A stretch of DNA of 64,000 nucleotides from Misgurnus anguillicaudatus (Eukaryota > Chordata > Actinopteri > Cypriniformes > Cobitidae). The stretch covers positions 12,621,501-12,685,500 of the forward strand of contig NC_073354.2 in assembly GCF_027580225.2 (NCBI RefSeq). Reading direction: 5' to 3'. The notes beneath the pieces were generated by a model. That model made no database searches. It was not told the DNA's origin and saw only the letters and a list, made by a program, of their open reading frames with translations. Shown one piece after another: positions 21,226 through 33,563 of the stretch. Within the stretch, counting starts at the first letter, position 1. Every line of letters starts with the position of its first letter. Position numbers and translations under genes: made by a program.

Positions 21226-21661
21226 ACCTTGTTCACATTGTCAATTCAAATCCGATTTTGGTGCATATCAGATAGGAATCCAATCACATTTAGAACGTGT
21301 GAACGGCTAAAAACCAAATGAAATCTGTTTTTTCTAATCCATTTCAGGCTACATCCAGAGGTGCTTTGAAATCCTTTTCAAATCGGATTTCTGGAAATCC
21401 ATTTCAGTCTGACCGCCCTGATCGCATTTGTGTAGCTTTTCGGTTACGTCATGCTGTCACGTCACATAAAACACGTCATACGTCAAGGTAGATTGTCGTG
21501 CCAGCGCAACGTCATTCCCATAAAAACAGTGCACATAATCCGGGAAACGGCTACAGGACGCACAGCTCGGATCTGAACAGTTGTGATACACAATGTGGAC
21601 AGTGAGTCTGTCAATTTGGATATGCACCAAAATCAGATTTGGACTGACAGTGTGAACAAGG
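21226..21661. mobile_element. MITE with ACCTTGTTCACA ends
   Basis: ACCTTGTTCACATTGTCAAT on the left and GACAGTGTGAACAAGGT on the right, plus inner GATTTTGGTGCATATC and GATATGCACCAAAATC, give terminal repeats of about 45 bp with mismatches. The interior is CpG-rich (TACGTCATGCTGTCACGTCA) and non-coding. Confidence 0.85.
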
Positions 21662-22894
21662 TATCAGTCTTGATAGAGAGGCTGCAAACAGCAGGAAAGG
21701 TGTCACACTTCATGTGTTGTCGGTTTCAAAGAAGCGAAAAAATCTTCATCATTAGATGAACTGTTGGACAATTCCTTAGTGTGGTCCAAAGAGTCTACAT
21801 GTACTGGACCACATGTCTGTAGTGACTACAAAAATATAAATTCCTAACAGATCCTTAAGAATAGCATCCTTCACTTCCCTAAAATTGGAATTGTTTTGGA
21901 AATTCATGTTTTGCCAGTTCATACGGCTTATCAAAGTTATGCAGCATTTCTTTAAATGCTGTTTTCTGCTGTATTGAATGGCTTTGCAATGTATCGCGTT
22001 ACACTGTCAGTTACACTGATACTGTCCCGTTTATAGAGCAGCTCCCCCTTGTGTTTTTTAGAGAGATATGCAATCATTGCGGTGATCTGAAATCATCGCG
22101 ATAAGATCAAGCGATAGCATGAGACGATTATTTAATAATTGTGACCAAGTGAAAATACAAGCTTGATATACAGTATTTAATATTGACTGGGTAAGGTTGT
22201 GTCAAAGATTGAACGAATGAAATCAAACTTTGATGCCCCTAATATCATATTTAGATAATCATATTTAGCCTAGATTTCACAGACAGGGTTTCTTCCTGTA
22301 TTACTTTTTATATGTTTTCTGTAAGTTCCATAACTAACAAAAAGATACTTCCTAAATGACATTACAGTATTTTCATTTTTGTTGCCCCAAAAATCAGTAA
22401 GCAGATTAAATTATTTGATCCCACTCTGTATAACGTCTCTCTGTGTACTTACACAAGAAAAAATGTATAAAAAGTATACTATTGTGTGCATATGTGTTAG
22501 TACATTTCACCTACATTTAATGCATTTGCTTGTAATTACACTCTTCACAACATAACCCAGAATAGCACGTAGGTACACTAAGCATAATGTATTAAATGCT
22601 TTTTATGTATTTACACAGTAGTTAACTGCGCCATATATAAAATAGGACTATTAACTTGATTGTTTTCTCCATCTCTTTATTTTACAGAGGCAAAGGAGTG
22701 CTGAAATGCCTCCGGGACCTCTATCTGATGCTTAAGCAAAGCAATAATATTCCTTTACACTGTGCTTTAAAACTATGGAAAAAAATCACAATCCTAACCA
22801 CGATCTCCATCCTCAAATTCCAGATGACCAGACAGCTGTTAGTTTCTCATGAATACGTAAGATATTAAAGTCCAGGATGCCATGAACCTGGAGA
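21662..22894. other. Unique sequence, no gene recognised
   Basis: AT-rich. A frame at 22656-22868 follows an acceptor-like CTTTATTTTACAG but has no homology I recognise and no convincing donor. Confidence 0.35.
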
Positions 22895-22902
22895 ATATAG
22901 TG

Positions 22903-23179
22903 CAGTGGTTCTTAAACTGGGGGCCGGGGCACCCAGGGGGGCCGCGAGATGGTGCCGGGGGCCCCAGTTTTATAAAATACATTAATTTATCATGAATTCT
23001 CTGTAATTAAACCTAACGAAATTAGGCTACTAACCGCTACTTTGTATATTTTAATGTTTTGTTTAATTAAAATGTTAAGTTTTAGCATTGTTTTTGTCAT
23101 AACTTTTCTTTGGGGGGGCCGCCAAGGAATGCACCGCACACAAGGGGGGCCGCACGTTGAAAAAGTTTGAGAACCACTG
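22903..23179. mobile_element. Short hAT MITE with 8-bp TSD ATATAGTG
   Basis: The terminal repeats CAGTGGTTCTTAAACTGG and AAGTTTGAGAACCACTG are near-perfect. ATATAGTG is duplicated at 22895-22902 and 23180-23187. GGGGGCC blocks near each end are typical of this family (CAGTGGTTCTCAAACTG). The element is 277 bp long and non-coding. Confidence 0.93.
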
Positions 23180-23187
23180 ATATAGTG

Positions 23188-23402
23188 TACTCCTTGAGTT
23201 TATAAAAGCTTATCTTAAATGCGTGAAATTAGTCAATCGGTTCAAAATCGGCTGTTAAGACTTTAGTCTCACTTGAAATGAGCAAAGGCTTGAATCCGGA
23301 AACGGTACTCCTTACATCATCACATGTATCCTTCAGGAGCGCTGTCCATGGTGCTGAAAACGAGAATCTAATGAGGATTTACTCATACATACGTAGACAT
23401 TG
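23188..23402. other. Short unique stretch
   Basis: No gene or element recognised. Confidence 0.35.
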
Positions 23403-23808
23403 TTTAAAGCGTAACTAAACCCCTGGTCAGAGCCTGACTCCACCCACTGGCAATATTTGAAAAATGCAAGAAAAGTGGGCAGATCCCAACGAAGATAGAG
23501 GGGACGTACCTAAGCTCGTACCAAGCATGTGGTGAGATCGTAACAAGGGCGTGGTAAGCTTGAACCTGCTTACATCACAAGTTACATTTTGGACCCAACA
23601 TCCAATAGGAAAATTCAACTGCAGTAGCCACCGTTCAACCTGAAGAGGGCAGCACTCAGACGTTTTTACATCATCTATTGTAGTATTGAAACACTTTATA
23701 TCCAAATGTCAAAAAACTTACTAAAATCAATAAACAGCACTAATAAAGCATCATTCTTACAGATCATTAACTAAAAAAAGTTGGTTAAGGGTTTAGTTAC
23801 TCTTTAAA
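23403..23808. mobile_element. MITE with TTTAAAG(C/A)GTAACTAAACCC ends
   Basis: TTTAAAGCGTAACTAAACCC and GGGTTTAGTTACTCTTTAAA are terminal inverted repeats, with TTTAAA at both edges as in the element at 610-895. The interior shows no transposase. Confidence 0.85.
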
Positions 23809-24976
23809 CACTCAATGTATTGTCACATTGTATTCAGTGAGCTTTTGGTGATGTCAGGAATGCCTAGAATTTATGGGATATGTTTTGATCATCATCAGGG
23901 TTTGTATGGTGCATTTTGTAAAACTATTCATTGTGTTTGTTTAGGCTCCAGCTTGTATGTGCCTCAGGTGCATCATCTGCGTATCTGTAAAAAAGCAGCA
24001 GTCAGTTTACATTGTTAGCATGTTGTAAGAACTACTTCATTCAGAGTAATCCAAGGCCAGCTGTAAATCAATTTACAGAGCCACGCGAGTAAGAAAAATG
24101 CCTGTGTCAAAGAAACGCGTTGGTTAGTGCAGTAATTCACCCTGGTGTTCACACTATATCACAACAAAAGCGTAAGCGAGCCTTTATAGCCATCAACATC
24201 TGCGCGAAAGCGTTGTGTGCAGCATTTATGTTCGTCGCTTTTGCTTATACATTCCAAGTGTAGACGCTCTAATTAACAGTGTCTGTAGAGAGAACAGAAG
24301 AGGTGAGAAAAGAGTGCAGTTCTCTTCTTGGCCGGCCTGTACCCTGTTATCTGAGAGCTGTCATTAGGGAAGGCTTTGTTTTGCTACTGTTCATTAGCAT
24401 TCCCACTGTGGCCTCTTTACCTCTGCTACGCTGTTAGGGAGTGTCGCGAGGAAAAGCACAGCCTACGATGTAATTAGCATTAGCATGTTTGTGCTCTGAC
24501 TAAGTGTGATGACAGCTAGGTTTAATGTGTCTTAGCGCAACACGTTTACTTAGCGGAGCTTTTAAATGCAGGGTGCGATCAAAGCTCTGGCAGGCAGGGG
24601 GTACGCACGCTGCATTTAATTGGGAGAAAGAGGGAGCTGCGCTAACCCAGGCATGGCTTGATAGTGTCGCTTTGAGTTCAGACTTGTGATCAGTTCATTT
24701 GAATATTCATATATTTGAGTAAATAAATGAGTAGTCATTTAGTTGATGCTTATTAAAAAGAGACAGTCTCACAGAAGCAACATGGGTGTGCGCAGTAGCT
24801 AAAAGGATACAATTCTGGTCTGCTTTAAAATTTATTCTAGTCAAGAACTGCCCACTTCTTGACCATAAACTGTAAAAAGATGGACGACAAGTCACTTTTC
24901 GATTGTAAAAGAAAAGCCAAAATATCTTAAAAATGACCACTGACATCGTGCACCGATTATGTAATGTGGAGCCAGA
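23809..24976. other. Unique sequence, some of it possibly conserved
   Basis: Contains CCTGGTGTTCACACTA near 24140, which resembles the start of a fish MITE whose end I cannot find. The 24340-24680 stretch has non-repetitive, mixed-composition sequence with several TTAGCATTA-type motifs. AACTGTAAAAAGATGGACGA at about 24867 matches, in reverse, the end of the repeat at 32560-33142. Confidence 0.35.
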
Positions 24977-26668
24977 CGCTGCATCTGAAACCGCCTAGTT
25001 CCATATTATATAGTAGGTGAAAAGCAGTAGGCAAGGTGAGAAGTATTCATAGTATTGCAAAAACAGTAGGCGAAAAGTACCCGGATGACCTACTACTTCT
25101 GGCAAGATACCGAAGTGTTCATTCGATGAACACTTTACTATCCCAGGAGCCCTCATGAAAGGAGTTATCCAATAAAGAAGAAGAGGGAGAGGAGTTGTTT
25201 TATTTAAAAATGTCCAAAAGTGGTATATTAAACAGCTGTCCCATTCTGTCTCATTCCAGTTAATGACTAACTTGTTGTTATGACGAAGTCTTTAGTGTAA
25301 ATCTCTTTTCTTGGACTACAACAAACACACAGATTGTAGGCAACAGTTTACTTCCTGGGATTGGTGATGTCGAGAAGACCAACATTATCATAATTCCTCA
25401 TGCTTCGGACTTACAGCCTGTAAGTTAAAGGATTAGTCTATTTTCTTAAAAAAAAAAAATCCAGATAATTTACTCACTACCATGTCATCCAAAATGTTGA
25501 TGTCTTTCTTTGTTCAGTCGAGAAGAAATTATGTTTTTTTAGGAAAACATTTCAGGATTTTTCTCATTTTAATGGACTTTAATGGACCCCAACACTTAAC
25601 AGTTTTAATGCAGTTTAAAATTGCAGTTTCAAATGACTCTAAAAGATCTCAATTGAGGCATAAGGGTCTTATCTAGCAAAACGATTGTCATTTTTGGCAA
25701 GAAAAATAAAAAATATGCACTTTTAAACCACAACTTCTCGTCTTCTTTCAGTCCTGTGATGCACCAGTGTGACCTCACGTAATACGTCATCACGTCAAGA
25801 GGTCACGGATGACCTATCGAAACTACGCCCCAGTGTTTATACGTGTGGAGAAAGAGGACCGTTTCGACGTTGTTGTATGTCGATTGATACTAATTAATGT
25901 CTTTGTGTCAGTTTATTGTTTAAAATGGTCCACAAATGTGCGTTTCATATATGTAACATGTGACCTTTCAACGGCATAACGCAACTACATGAGGTCGCGC
26001 TGGCTCACCACACAGCCGGAGGAAGAAGAGAAGCCGTGGTTTAAAAGTGCATATTTTTAAAAAATGACAATCGTTTCACTAGATAAGACCCTTATGCCTC
26101 GTTTGAGATCGTTTAGAGTCCTTTGAAACTGAAATTTTAAACTGCATTAAAACTGTTAAGTGTTGGGGTCCATTAAAGTCCATTAAATAAGAAAAATCCT
26201 GGAATGTTTACCTCAAAAAACATAATTTTTTCTTGACTGAACAAAGAAAGACATCAACAGTTTGGATGACATGGTGGTGAATAAATTATCTAGATTTTTT
26301 ATTTAAATGGAGTAATCCTTTAACTCCTGTCAGCATTGCATTGTGAGCGACTCTTTCAAACATGGTAAGGAGCGTCACATTTCCAGCTGACATCAGAGGT
26401 ATTCAGGCCAATCACAACATACAGATTAGCTAGCCAATCAGGGACACAGCGCTTTTCAGTTCAATGAGCTGTACAAAATCAGAGCGTTTGAGGAAAGCAG
26501 TATATCTAGAGCTACAAAAATGTACAGTATGTGAAAAGTAATGTGTTCTTTTAACCATAAACCACGCAAACACATTGTATTATACTAAATACACGAAAGG
26601 TAAGCAATGAAATAGGTGCACTTTAATTCAGTTCCTATTGTCACAGTATGCGATTTCAGACGCTATGG
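24977..26668 (-). mobile_element. Diverged copy of the GCTGCGTCCGAAACCGC family, interrupted
   Basis: CGCTGCATCTGAAACCGCC near 24977, then ATATAGTAGGTGAAAAGCAG, corresponds in reverse orientation to the right end of the element at 40132-40978. GTATGCGATTTCAGACGC near 26647-26664 is the other end. A TTAA-flanked element (25429-26319) lies inside it. Confidence 0.65.
25429..26319. mobile_element. Palindromic MITE (AGGATTAGTCTATTTTC family), TTAA flanks
   Basis: AGGATTAGTC and GAGTAATCCT-type ends are flanked by TTAA at 25425-25428 and 26320-26323. Long inverted arms share AATGTTGATGTCTTTCTTTG / CAAAGAAAGACATCAACA, CTTTAATGGACCCCAACACT and GCATAAGGGTCTTATCTAG. The centre holds GACGTCATCACGTCAAGAGG-type sequence. 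A second copy spans 60595-62435 with two insertions. Confidence 0.85.
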
Positions 26669-28430
26669 TTTTAAGGCCCCGCCCATTTCCCTGTTTGACT
26701 CACATAGCTCTTACACCCCTTTTAAATAGCATCTAATAACCAACTTAAACCAAACCTATTAGTATGAACACTCAAAAGTACATTAATGATAAGAAATAAG
26801 TAAAATAACAGAAATCATTGTTTGCAAAAGTTGATTTCAAGTGTAAATTGATTGAAGTTTAAAGTTCGGCTCGCGTTCATGACCTACACTGCAGCCAACT
26901 AGGAGCGATCAAAATGTTTTGGCTTCACCTTTCTAGACGTGTGCGGCACCCCTGAAAGTAATCAAAAATATGTCGGTAATGTTTGTTTTGTTAGAAAATT
27001 TTGTTATTTAAAAACAACACTTAAAAACAACCAAATAACAAATGACTTTGTTTTCCTATGGGTAAAGACCCATACATGCTAACCAATCAGATTTAAGCCT
27101 TGTACATTTAAAAACAAAAATCTTCTCATTGAAGCACATCTTTACACTACTGGGTGTAACATTCAACCACCCTTACACTTTTGTCCCACCCTTACGAACA
27201 CCCTAGCTAAGATTATGTCAGCCGACAGGTTTTTGCAGGTTTAAGCTCCACCAGAGTACAGCAACACAAAGAAATGGATTTAGCCAAGATTTTGAAAGCA
27301 TGGATTTGGAGTCTACTCCTCCCTCGTACAACTGCCTTTTGCGCTTCTTTCAGAGATTTGAGGTTTGATCTCCATGGCAGCAGTCATTCCGAGCCATCAC
27401 ACATCTGACAGAAAGAAATCATTGCCGTATGTGTCCTCAACAAAATGAAACCGACCAATATAACATGCTGGTCTGCTGGGCATAATATTCTCTCTGAATA
27501 TGGGGTATATTGAAAGTCGAGAGGGCAAATGTGACCCATCTGTCATTACATGGACATCATGTGTTATGTGATTGGCCACATCTCAAGACTGTCTTTATAG
27601 TGTCTCACTGCTGGCACCTTGCAGGGCAATTTTCCATATTTCAATGCAATTTCTCCTGAAGCCTCACACTCACCCAGGGAGCAAATGCTTCACACTTCCA
27701 TGATTGTTCTCTCTCATTCTCTCTGTCTCTCTCTCTCTATATATTTTTTCTCTATCTATACTTATTTCTCCACATTTTTTATTGCTGAAAATTACCAGAT
27801 CGGGCTTTTTAATGATTTTAATGTTATGAAAGCAGTCAGTGATCCATTAAATCAAGAGCGAATTTAATTTGAAAGTGAGCTTTACTATGCCCCACTGTGA
27901 AGTCTCATACAGTCTCAAACAGTATAAAGTAACATTAAAAACACCCTCCACAAACGCATATTGTGCTTTTATTTTGTTTTGAAAGTTACCTTGATGGCCT
28001 ACCAGCAAAAATCATGTTAACAGCAGTTAATCTGTGTCAAATAAAATTTCATATTATTCAATCACCCATGGTAAACATGGCGTAGTCCATCATGGCGTAG
28101 TCCATCTTTTTTTACAGTCTATGATTTAGACATAAATGTGTGTTGGAAGTGTGAACACAACAACCCTACATTGAAAAAAATCCACCCCGTCCTTCGTTTT
28201 AAATCTCATTGTGCTCATTAGACATGCTCTTTTGATTATCTTGTTAATGTGAGATCACACAAACAAAGCCACTCACAGACTGGTTAATTTTTTGTTTGTT
28301 AGCACATTGTAGCTCTAATGCGGCTAAAGGTAATATTGTCTCAGACTGTATTCACAAAAAATCTGATCTATTTTAACCATAAGTGCTCATTTTCTGTTTG
28401 TAAGGAAGTGAGGAGCTGTAGGTCATTTGC
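26669..28430. other. Mainly unique sequence
   Basis: No gene seen. The stretch 26880-26952 (GCGATCAAAATGTTTTGGCT, then GTGCGGCAC) is an inverted match to 32650-32715. A duplicated CATGGCGTAGTCCAT lies at 28077-28106, and TTTTTTTACAGTCTATG at 28108-28125 is the same repeat tail seen at 33125-33142. Confidence 0.4.
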
Positions 28431-28432
28431 AT

Positions 28433-28612
28433 TTAAAGGTACATGCATAAAAATGCTTTTTGCTCTCAACCAAATAGGGGCACTTTATATTAAAATAAAT
28501 TATCTGTGAGGTATTTTGAGCTGAAACTTCACAGACACGTTCTAGGCACACATAAAACATATTAAATCTTGTAAACATGTCCATAATATATGAAGAGTTT
28601 GGTTCCAAAACG
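28433..28612. mobile_element. MITE fragment (AAAGGTACATGCATAAAAATGC)
   Basis: AAAGGTACATGCATAAAAAT, ATAGGGGCACTTTATATT and TTTTGAGCTGAAACTTCACA follow the internal order of the 6210-6733 superfamily, but the ends differ. Probably a related non-autonomous family. Confidence 0.5.
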
Positions 28613-30360
28613 CAATGAATCCATTTTGACTAATTTCGGTAAAAACGTGTTTTCTATACCAGGAAAGTGACAAGATGAAAACCACTATTATATGTTACAA
28701 ACTTTCACATAGCATCTTTAGGTTGTAATAACATTAAATATTAAAATCCATAAAGATTTATTATAAATACTGATTATTTTTTCTACAAAATGTTCTGCAA
28801 AGTTTTTTTTTCAAAATGCTATAAAACTATTGAATTAATATTTAAATGCATTCATCTTTGATTTTTGTTTAAAATTTTCCTTTAAATAATGCAGTTTGGA
28901 ATCACCCCAAACACACACTGGCACTGTACAAGATTGCATTAAGGAATGTGCATGCATGTGTCTACAGTTAAATATCACCCACTGTAGCCAAATTGGAATA
29001 AAGTAAAATGCGGTCTGTGTAAACAGTGAGCAGCACTGACACAGAAGCAAAACTGGGACGCACTTTAGAAGAGAGAGACAAGCCAGAGAGAAAGCCTGGC
29101 AAGATCTGTGCTACTGTTTAAATTGCCCAAGCTGTTGAATAGCTTGACCAGTTAGGACTCTCCTCTGCTCTCTAGGGTCCTCCTGTTCATCTGTTCTCCT
29201 CTTTGCTACACTCTTTCAAATGAGTGCACCCCCTCAGGGCAGCACATGGCACTAACAGGCCACCTCCACCCCCCCCTCTCTCTCTATCTCTCTTCCTGTC
29301 ATACACACACACCCTGCAGTTAGGTTATAGTAATGAATTGTTCACAGGTGCTGATGATGAGCCCCTGAGCATCACCGTGGAGACGGGATGTGCCAGGCAC
29401 AGGCCAAGTGGAAAAGAACAGATGCACGCTTAGAGTCCCCATACACCCCTCTTCTCCTAATAACACAATCTTCAAAATAAAGGTTCCAATTAAGAACAAA
29501 AAGGGTTTTATCGCCTGATGCCATGCAGCTTTATAAGCTCCATAAATACGTTTTTTTAGCTTAACTTATAGAGACAGCTACAGTATAAGTAAACTATTTG
29601 TATGTTGGTATGTCAATAAAGTGTGAACGCTGTGGCTTTGCATTACATGTTCTGTTTGTTTGAGTATGATAGAGGTTCTGTGTTGAATCTGCAAAGAACC
29701 ACTGAACAATTACAATAATGAGTCTTTACTCTATAAATGTGTTCTCAGTCTACTTCACCTGAACCATATTGGGGACTAAAGAAATGATTGGGGCTTGAGG
29801 ACATGCTATTTGAAATAATAAAGTGCCAGGTACTCCAAAAGCTTCAGATCTCAAGCACCCTACACGGCGAAAAGATTTTCGATACAAAGTGGCTTCTTCG
29901 CTGGTGTTACAAAGAACCATAAACAAACCTTTAGTTGAGAAATACATTGCCAGTCTGGTCTCATGATAGTCTTTGCACAGTTGTATGGCCCTGGTAGAGA
30001 AAACATATACAAATAACCTAGAAAAGAAAACTAGGATGCACATAAATGAGATGGGTGGTTGTCCAAAGAAAGCTTTCTAAGATACCTAATTTTAGCTAAA
30101 TTCATTGCAGAGGAGGTAATCCCATAATGTATTGCAAGAGGCTTTACAAAAATATTCATCCAAGATGATGGTGGACGAAACTTTAGGTTGGATTAACTTG
30201 CAAAACCACGTTGTTTTAACTTACAGTGTACCAAATGTATTATTGCATCATGTGGTGAGCATTATTTTAGCATGCACAGACCCCATATGGCAAAAACATA
30301 TATTTTCAAATATAATTTTAAATAAAATATACAAAAAATGGCAAAAATATATGTGCTGAA
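28613..30360. other. Unique AT-rich sequence
   Basis: No exon recognised. A CT-rich tract (about 29264-29300) and a CACACACAC run (about 29302-29312) lie within it. Confidence 0.4.
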
Positions 30361-30361
30361 A

Positions 30362-30770
30362 TATACACTCACCTAAAGGATTATTAGGAACACCTGTTTG
30401 ATTTCTCATTAATGCAATTATCTAATCAACCAATCACATGGCAGTTGTTTTAATGAATTTAGGGGTGTGGTCCTGTGACATGTGGGTGAAAATGCCTTGT
30501 TGATGCTAGAGGAGAATGAGACGACTGATTCAAGCTGATAGAAGAGCAACTTTGACTGAAATAACCACTCGTTACAACCGAGGTATGCAGCAAAGCATTT
30601 GTGAAGCCACAACACGCACAACCTTGAGACGGATGGGCTACAACAGCAAAAGACCCCACCGGGTACCACTCATTTCCTCTACAAATAGAAAAAAAAGGCT
30701 ACAATTTCATGAGCTCACCAAAATTGGGCAGTTGAAGACTGGAAAAATGTTGCCTGGTCTGATGAGTAAT
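30362..30770 (+). mobile_element. 5' part of a Tc1/mariner element
   Basis: ATACACTCACCTAAAGGATT, then ATTAGGAACACC, is the recognisable terminal repeat of a fish Tc1-type family. It is followed by leader sequence and the transposase start. The element ends abruptly at about 30770 without a right terminal repeat. Confidence 0.85.
30516..30770 (+). pseudogene. Tc1-type transposase, truncated and frameshifted
   Basis: The frame opens MRRLIQADRRATLTEITTRY and continues through a basic stretch (KRPHRVP, then NRKKRLQF). This corresponds to the helix-turn-helix region and linker of Tc1-family transposases, which bind the terminal repeats. A frameshift between about 30705 and 30722 moves the coding into another frame, where 30722-30766 reads NWAVEDWKNVAWSDE. 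That segment leads into the first catalytic aspartate of the DDE domain (codon 30761-30763). The sequence stops there, so about two thirds of the usual ~340-residue enzyme is missing. It cannot be active. I infer that the copy was cut by a deletion, since unrelated AT-rich sequence follows. Confidence 0.85.
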
Positions 30771-31692
30771 CAATAAATGTTTGTTTTTTTACTTATTTTT
30801 GCATTCTGCTGAGAAATTATATTGTAGATAATTAATATTTGTTTTGTTATGTCTAAAGTTTTGAAACCAGTTTCCTTAGAATGTACCAAACACAAACGCT
30901 GTGAAATCAGCCTATATTTTCTTTTATTTTACAAAAGGAGAAGCATCAAACATGTGTACTTAAATCGTTTAATATTAATTTATGACAGATGTCGTTTAAT
31001 CTACATCAGTTCCCAGGCTATCCCTGTACAAAAACAAACACTCATACACATGCTTTCATTTGTCGAATGACCATTAGTAGTGCTGGTAGGCTTTACTACT
31101 GGCTACAGGATGACTAATAGAGGTCTATAAAGTCATATCTCTCTTTCACTTTCTTTTTCTATACCTTTGTGCTTTCTCTTTCTCCGCCCCTCTCTCTTCC
31201 CTTCGCACTTGTTCCTTGCTTCTCCCTCCATCCCTTAAGGCTTATAGATTATGTTCTAACGTGCCACTAAAATACTCATTACTCATCTGCCATAAGGATG
31301 GATTAACACTTTGGCGTGAGGCAGTTTTATGTATGGTTGTATGGGGACACAGTGGTTTCACTATGAGCAGATCTGCTTGACTGCTGTGCTGTTTCCAGGC
31401 TGCTCATCATTAGCAATGTAATATGACTGATGTTGCTTCACTCTTCACTGTTTACTTTTGCTTCAAAAGCCTTCATGGTTGTTTTGGTACCAGCGGGAAT
31501 TGAAATGAGCGACTTATTGTAAAATGTAACTAATTACTGTTACGTACATTTGTCTTTATTTTGGATAATTATGCATTATGGTTTTTTAAAGTGAAAGTGA
31601 CAAGTATGGTCACTTTAACCTCATTTAACCTCTACTAATATAACCAATATAATTAGTAAACATATGCACTATACTGTAAGTTGTAAACAGTG
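30771..31692. other. Unique sequence
   Basis: No gene or element recognised. A pyrimidine-rich stretch lies at about 31137-31230. Confidence 0.4.
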
Positions 31693-31828
31693 AGAATCAC
31701 TGCAGTGCCCAGGGAGAAACTGGGGTTAAGGTGCCTTGTTCAAAAGGCACATCATTGACTTTGAGACTCGAACCGGCGACCTTCGGGTTACAAGCCCGAC
31801 ACCCTATAACCAGGCCATGACTGCCCCC
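31693..31828 (-). mobile_element. tRNA-derived SINE fragment
   Basis: On the minus strand it starts GGGGGCAGTCATGGCCTGGT (A-box-like) and contains GTAACCCGAAGGTCGC then GGTTCGAGTC (B box). It is followed by a body that includes a GGCACCTTAACCCC-like segment. The 3' end of a true tRNA acceptor stem is missing, so it is a SINE rather than a tRNA gene. The 3' tail is truncated. Confidence 0.8.
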
Positions 31829-31853
31829 AAAACAAGGTGCTTTATTACAAGGT

Positions 31854-32190
31854 AGTGCTGCCTCACGATTGCAGAATAAAAGTTTTTGTTTACATAATAT
31901 ATGTGGGTGTACTGTGTATAATAATTATGTATAAATGCACACAGACATACGCATGTATGTAAATAAGAAACATTTGCATGTGTATATACATGTTTACATT
32001 TATATATAATTTAAATTATATATAAATAAAAAGATTTATTATATAAATGTATATTTTTCTTAAAATTATACATGTATGTGTTTGTATTTATATATACATA
32101 ATTATTATACACAGTAAACACACATATATTATGTAAACAAAAACTTTTATTCTGCAAACGATTAGTCGTGACTAATCGTGAGGCAGCACT
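31854..32190. mobile_element. MITE with AGTGCTGCCTCACGATT ends and 10-bp TSD
   Basis: AGTGCTGCCTCACGATT and AATCGTGAGGCAGCACT are perfect 17-bp inverted ends. ATTACAAGGT is duplicated at 31844-31853 and 32191-32200. Inner arms (ATAAAAGTTTTTGTTTACAT and complement) also pair. The centre is AT-rich. A 10-bp duplication suggests a MULE-like rather than hAT-like integrase. Confidence 0.9.
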
Positions 32191-32311
32191 ATTACAAGGT
32201 GCTATGAATGTAAGTGTATCCAAAGATATTGGATATTGCAAGATTGTGCACTGCTATTACTATGAACCGGGGACAATGCAATGCAATGCTCAATATAACT
32301 CATTATACCAC

Positions 32312-32540
32312 CGGGCTGTTGAATGATTTATTCTGATTGGTTGAGAAATGTTCTACATGTATGCATTATTTTTCATTATAAGCACACCTGAGCTGTCAAA
32401 TGTTTTAAAATGCATACCAGACCAATATCTTTGTCTGTGGTAACCGTGGTAAAAGCAGAAAATAATGCACGTCCAAAGTCGTAATGCGCCATGTTGTTAC
32501 ACCGTGGGTGTGCATTATTTTCAAATAATTCAACAGCCCG
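32312..32540. mobile_element. MITE with CGGGCTGTTGAATGA ends
   Basis: CGGGCTGTTGAATGATTTAT on the left and AATAATTCAACAGCCCG on the right are inverted repeats, with ATTCTGATTGGTTGAGAAAT just inside the left end. A common cyprinid MITE. Confidence 0.8.
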
Positions 32541-32559
32541 TCGTCAGTTATTCCTTACA

Positions 32560-33142
32560 TATATACCAAAGTCCCGCCTCCCAGTTTAAAGAACCAATCA
32601 TGAATCGATAAAGACTGACGATTCTCAGGAAAAGGGTCTCTGTGCACCTGTGTAACAAGCGTGCCGCACAAGCCCTGAAAAGTGAAGCCAAAACGTCTCG
32701 ATCGCCCCCCAGTGACTGGTCCCAGTATAGGTAATAAACCCGCCTCCCCATGTTATTCAATGGGACTTGAGACCAACTAAACAATTTAATTACACTTCAA
32801 TTATAATTTTTTTCTGAAGCTGGTTTCTGTCATTTACTGTATTTTTATCACGCTGATGTAAATTCAAGTGTTTGTTTTTAAAATAACTTTAAATAACGTT
32901 GTTTTTAGTTTGTTATTTAATGCTATAAAAACGGTGGTGTGACATCATGATTGACAGCTGTGATATGAGCATTCCGCGAGGGCGGCTTTACTTCCTGCTC
33001 ACTACTGCGCAGGACTGGTCTCAAAATCGCTACTGCGCAGACTCAAGACCCAAGATGTCAGCGGCGTATCGGACACTGGCGGCTTCATTTTTTACCAATG
33101 AGAGCGAACAGGCGTCGTCCATCTTTTTTTACAGTCTATGCT
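32560..33142. repeat. Unclassified dispersed repeat ending TTTTTTTACAGTCTATG
   Basis: Parts recur elsewhere: 32650-32715 is inverted at 26880-26952, and the end GTCCATCTTTTTTTACAGTC recurs at 28104 and, reversed, at 24867. The frames inside carry no motif I can name. Confidence 0.55.
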
Positions 33143-33563
33143 GTGCACATGTGCAGTAGCTGAAACGACCTTGAAAAAGGTGTTTAATTGTGATTTTAGG
33201 ATGCAATTTTAGAAATATTTGTTTTTCACCATGCGTGATGAAATAACTCCAAACATGGCCGCCCAGTGGCATGATTTCCTTAAAGGAACTTTGGCGTAAT
33301 ATAGGTTGCAGTGACATTTGTGAAATACAGTAGTAAAATAATGTTACAGATTTGATAAAAATGTATTGATTCATTCCATGTTATTTTGTCTGCTACAACA
33401 AATACGAAAATGTGTAGCACACACATTATGGAACTACGATACCTTTCACTATAACTAAAACCTACTTTTGTAGTATTTTTGTAGGTTTATAGTTCAGAGT
33501 TTTTCAAACTGTTGTTCGGGACATACTATGGGATGCACAATGGGATAATGTGGGACGTGCAAA
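33143..33563. other. Unique sequence
   Basis: AGTTTTTCAAACTG near 33497 vaguely recalls the CAGTGGTTCTCAAACTG hAT end but lacks a partner. Confidence 0.35.

Noticed and set aside
22656..22868. 70-codon frame after an acceptor-like CTTTATTTTACAG
   Set aside because: The downstream part is low-complexity and AT-rich, no donor is convincing and no protein is recognised.
31763..31828. A tRNA gene on the minus strand
   Set aside because: A and B boxes are present but the 5' GGGGGCAG has no pairing 3' acceptor sequence, and a SINE body follows.
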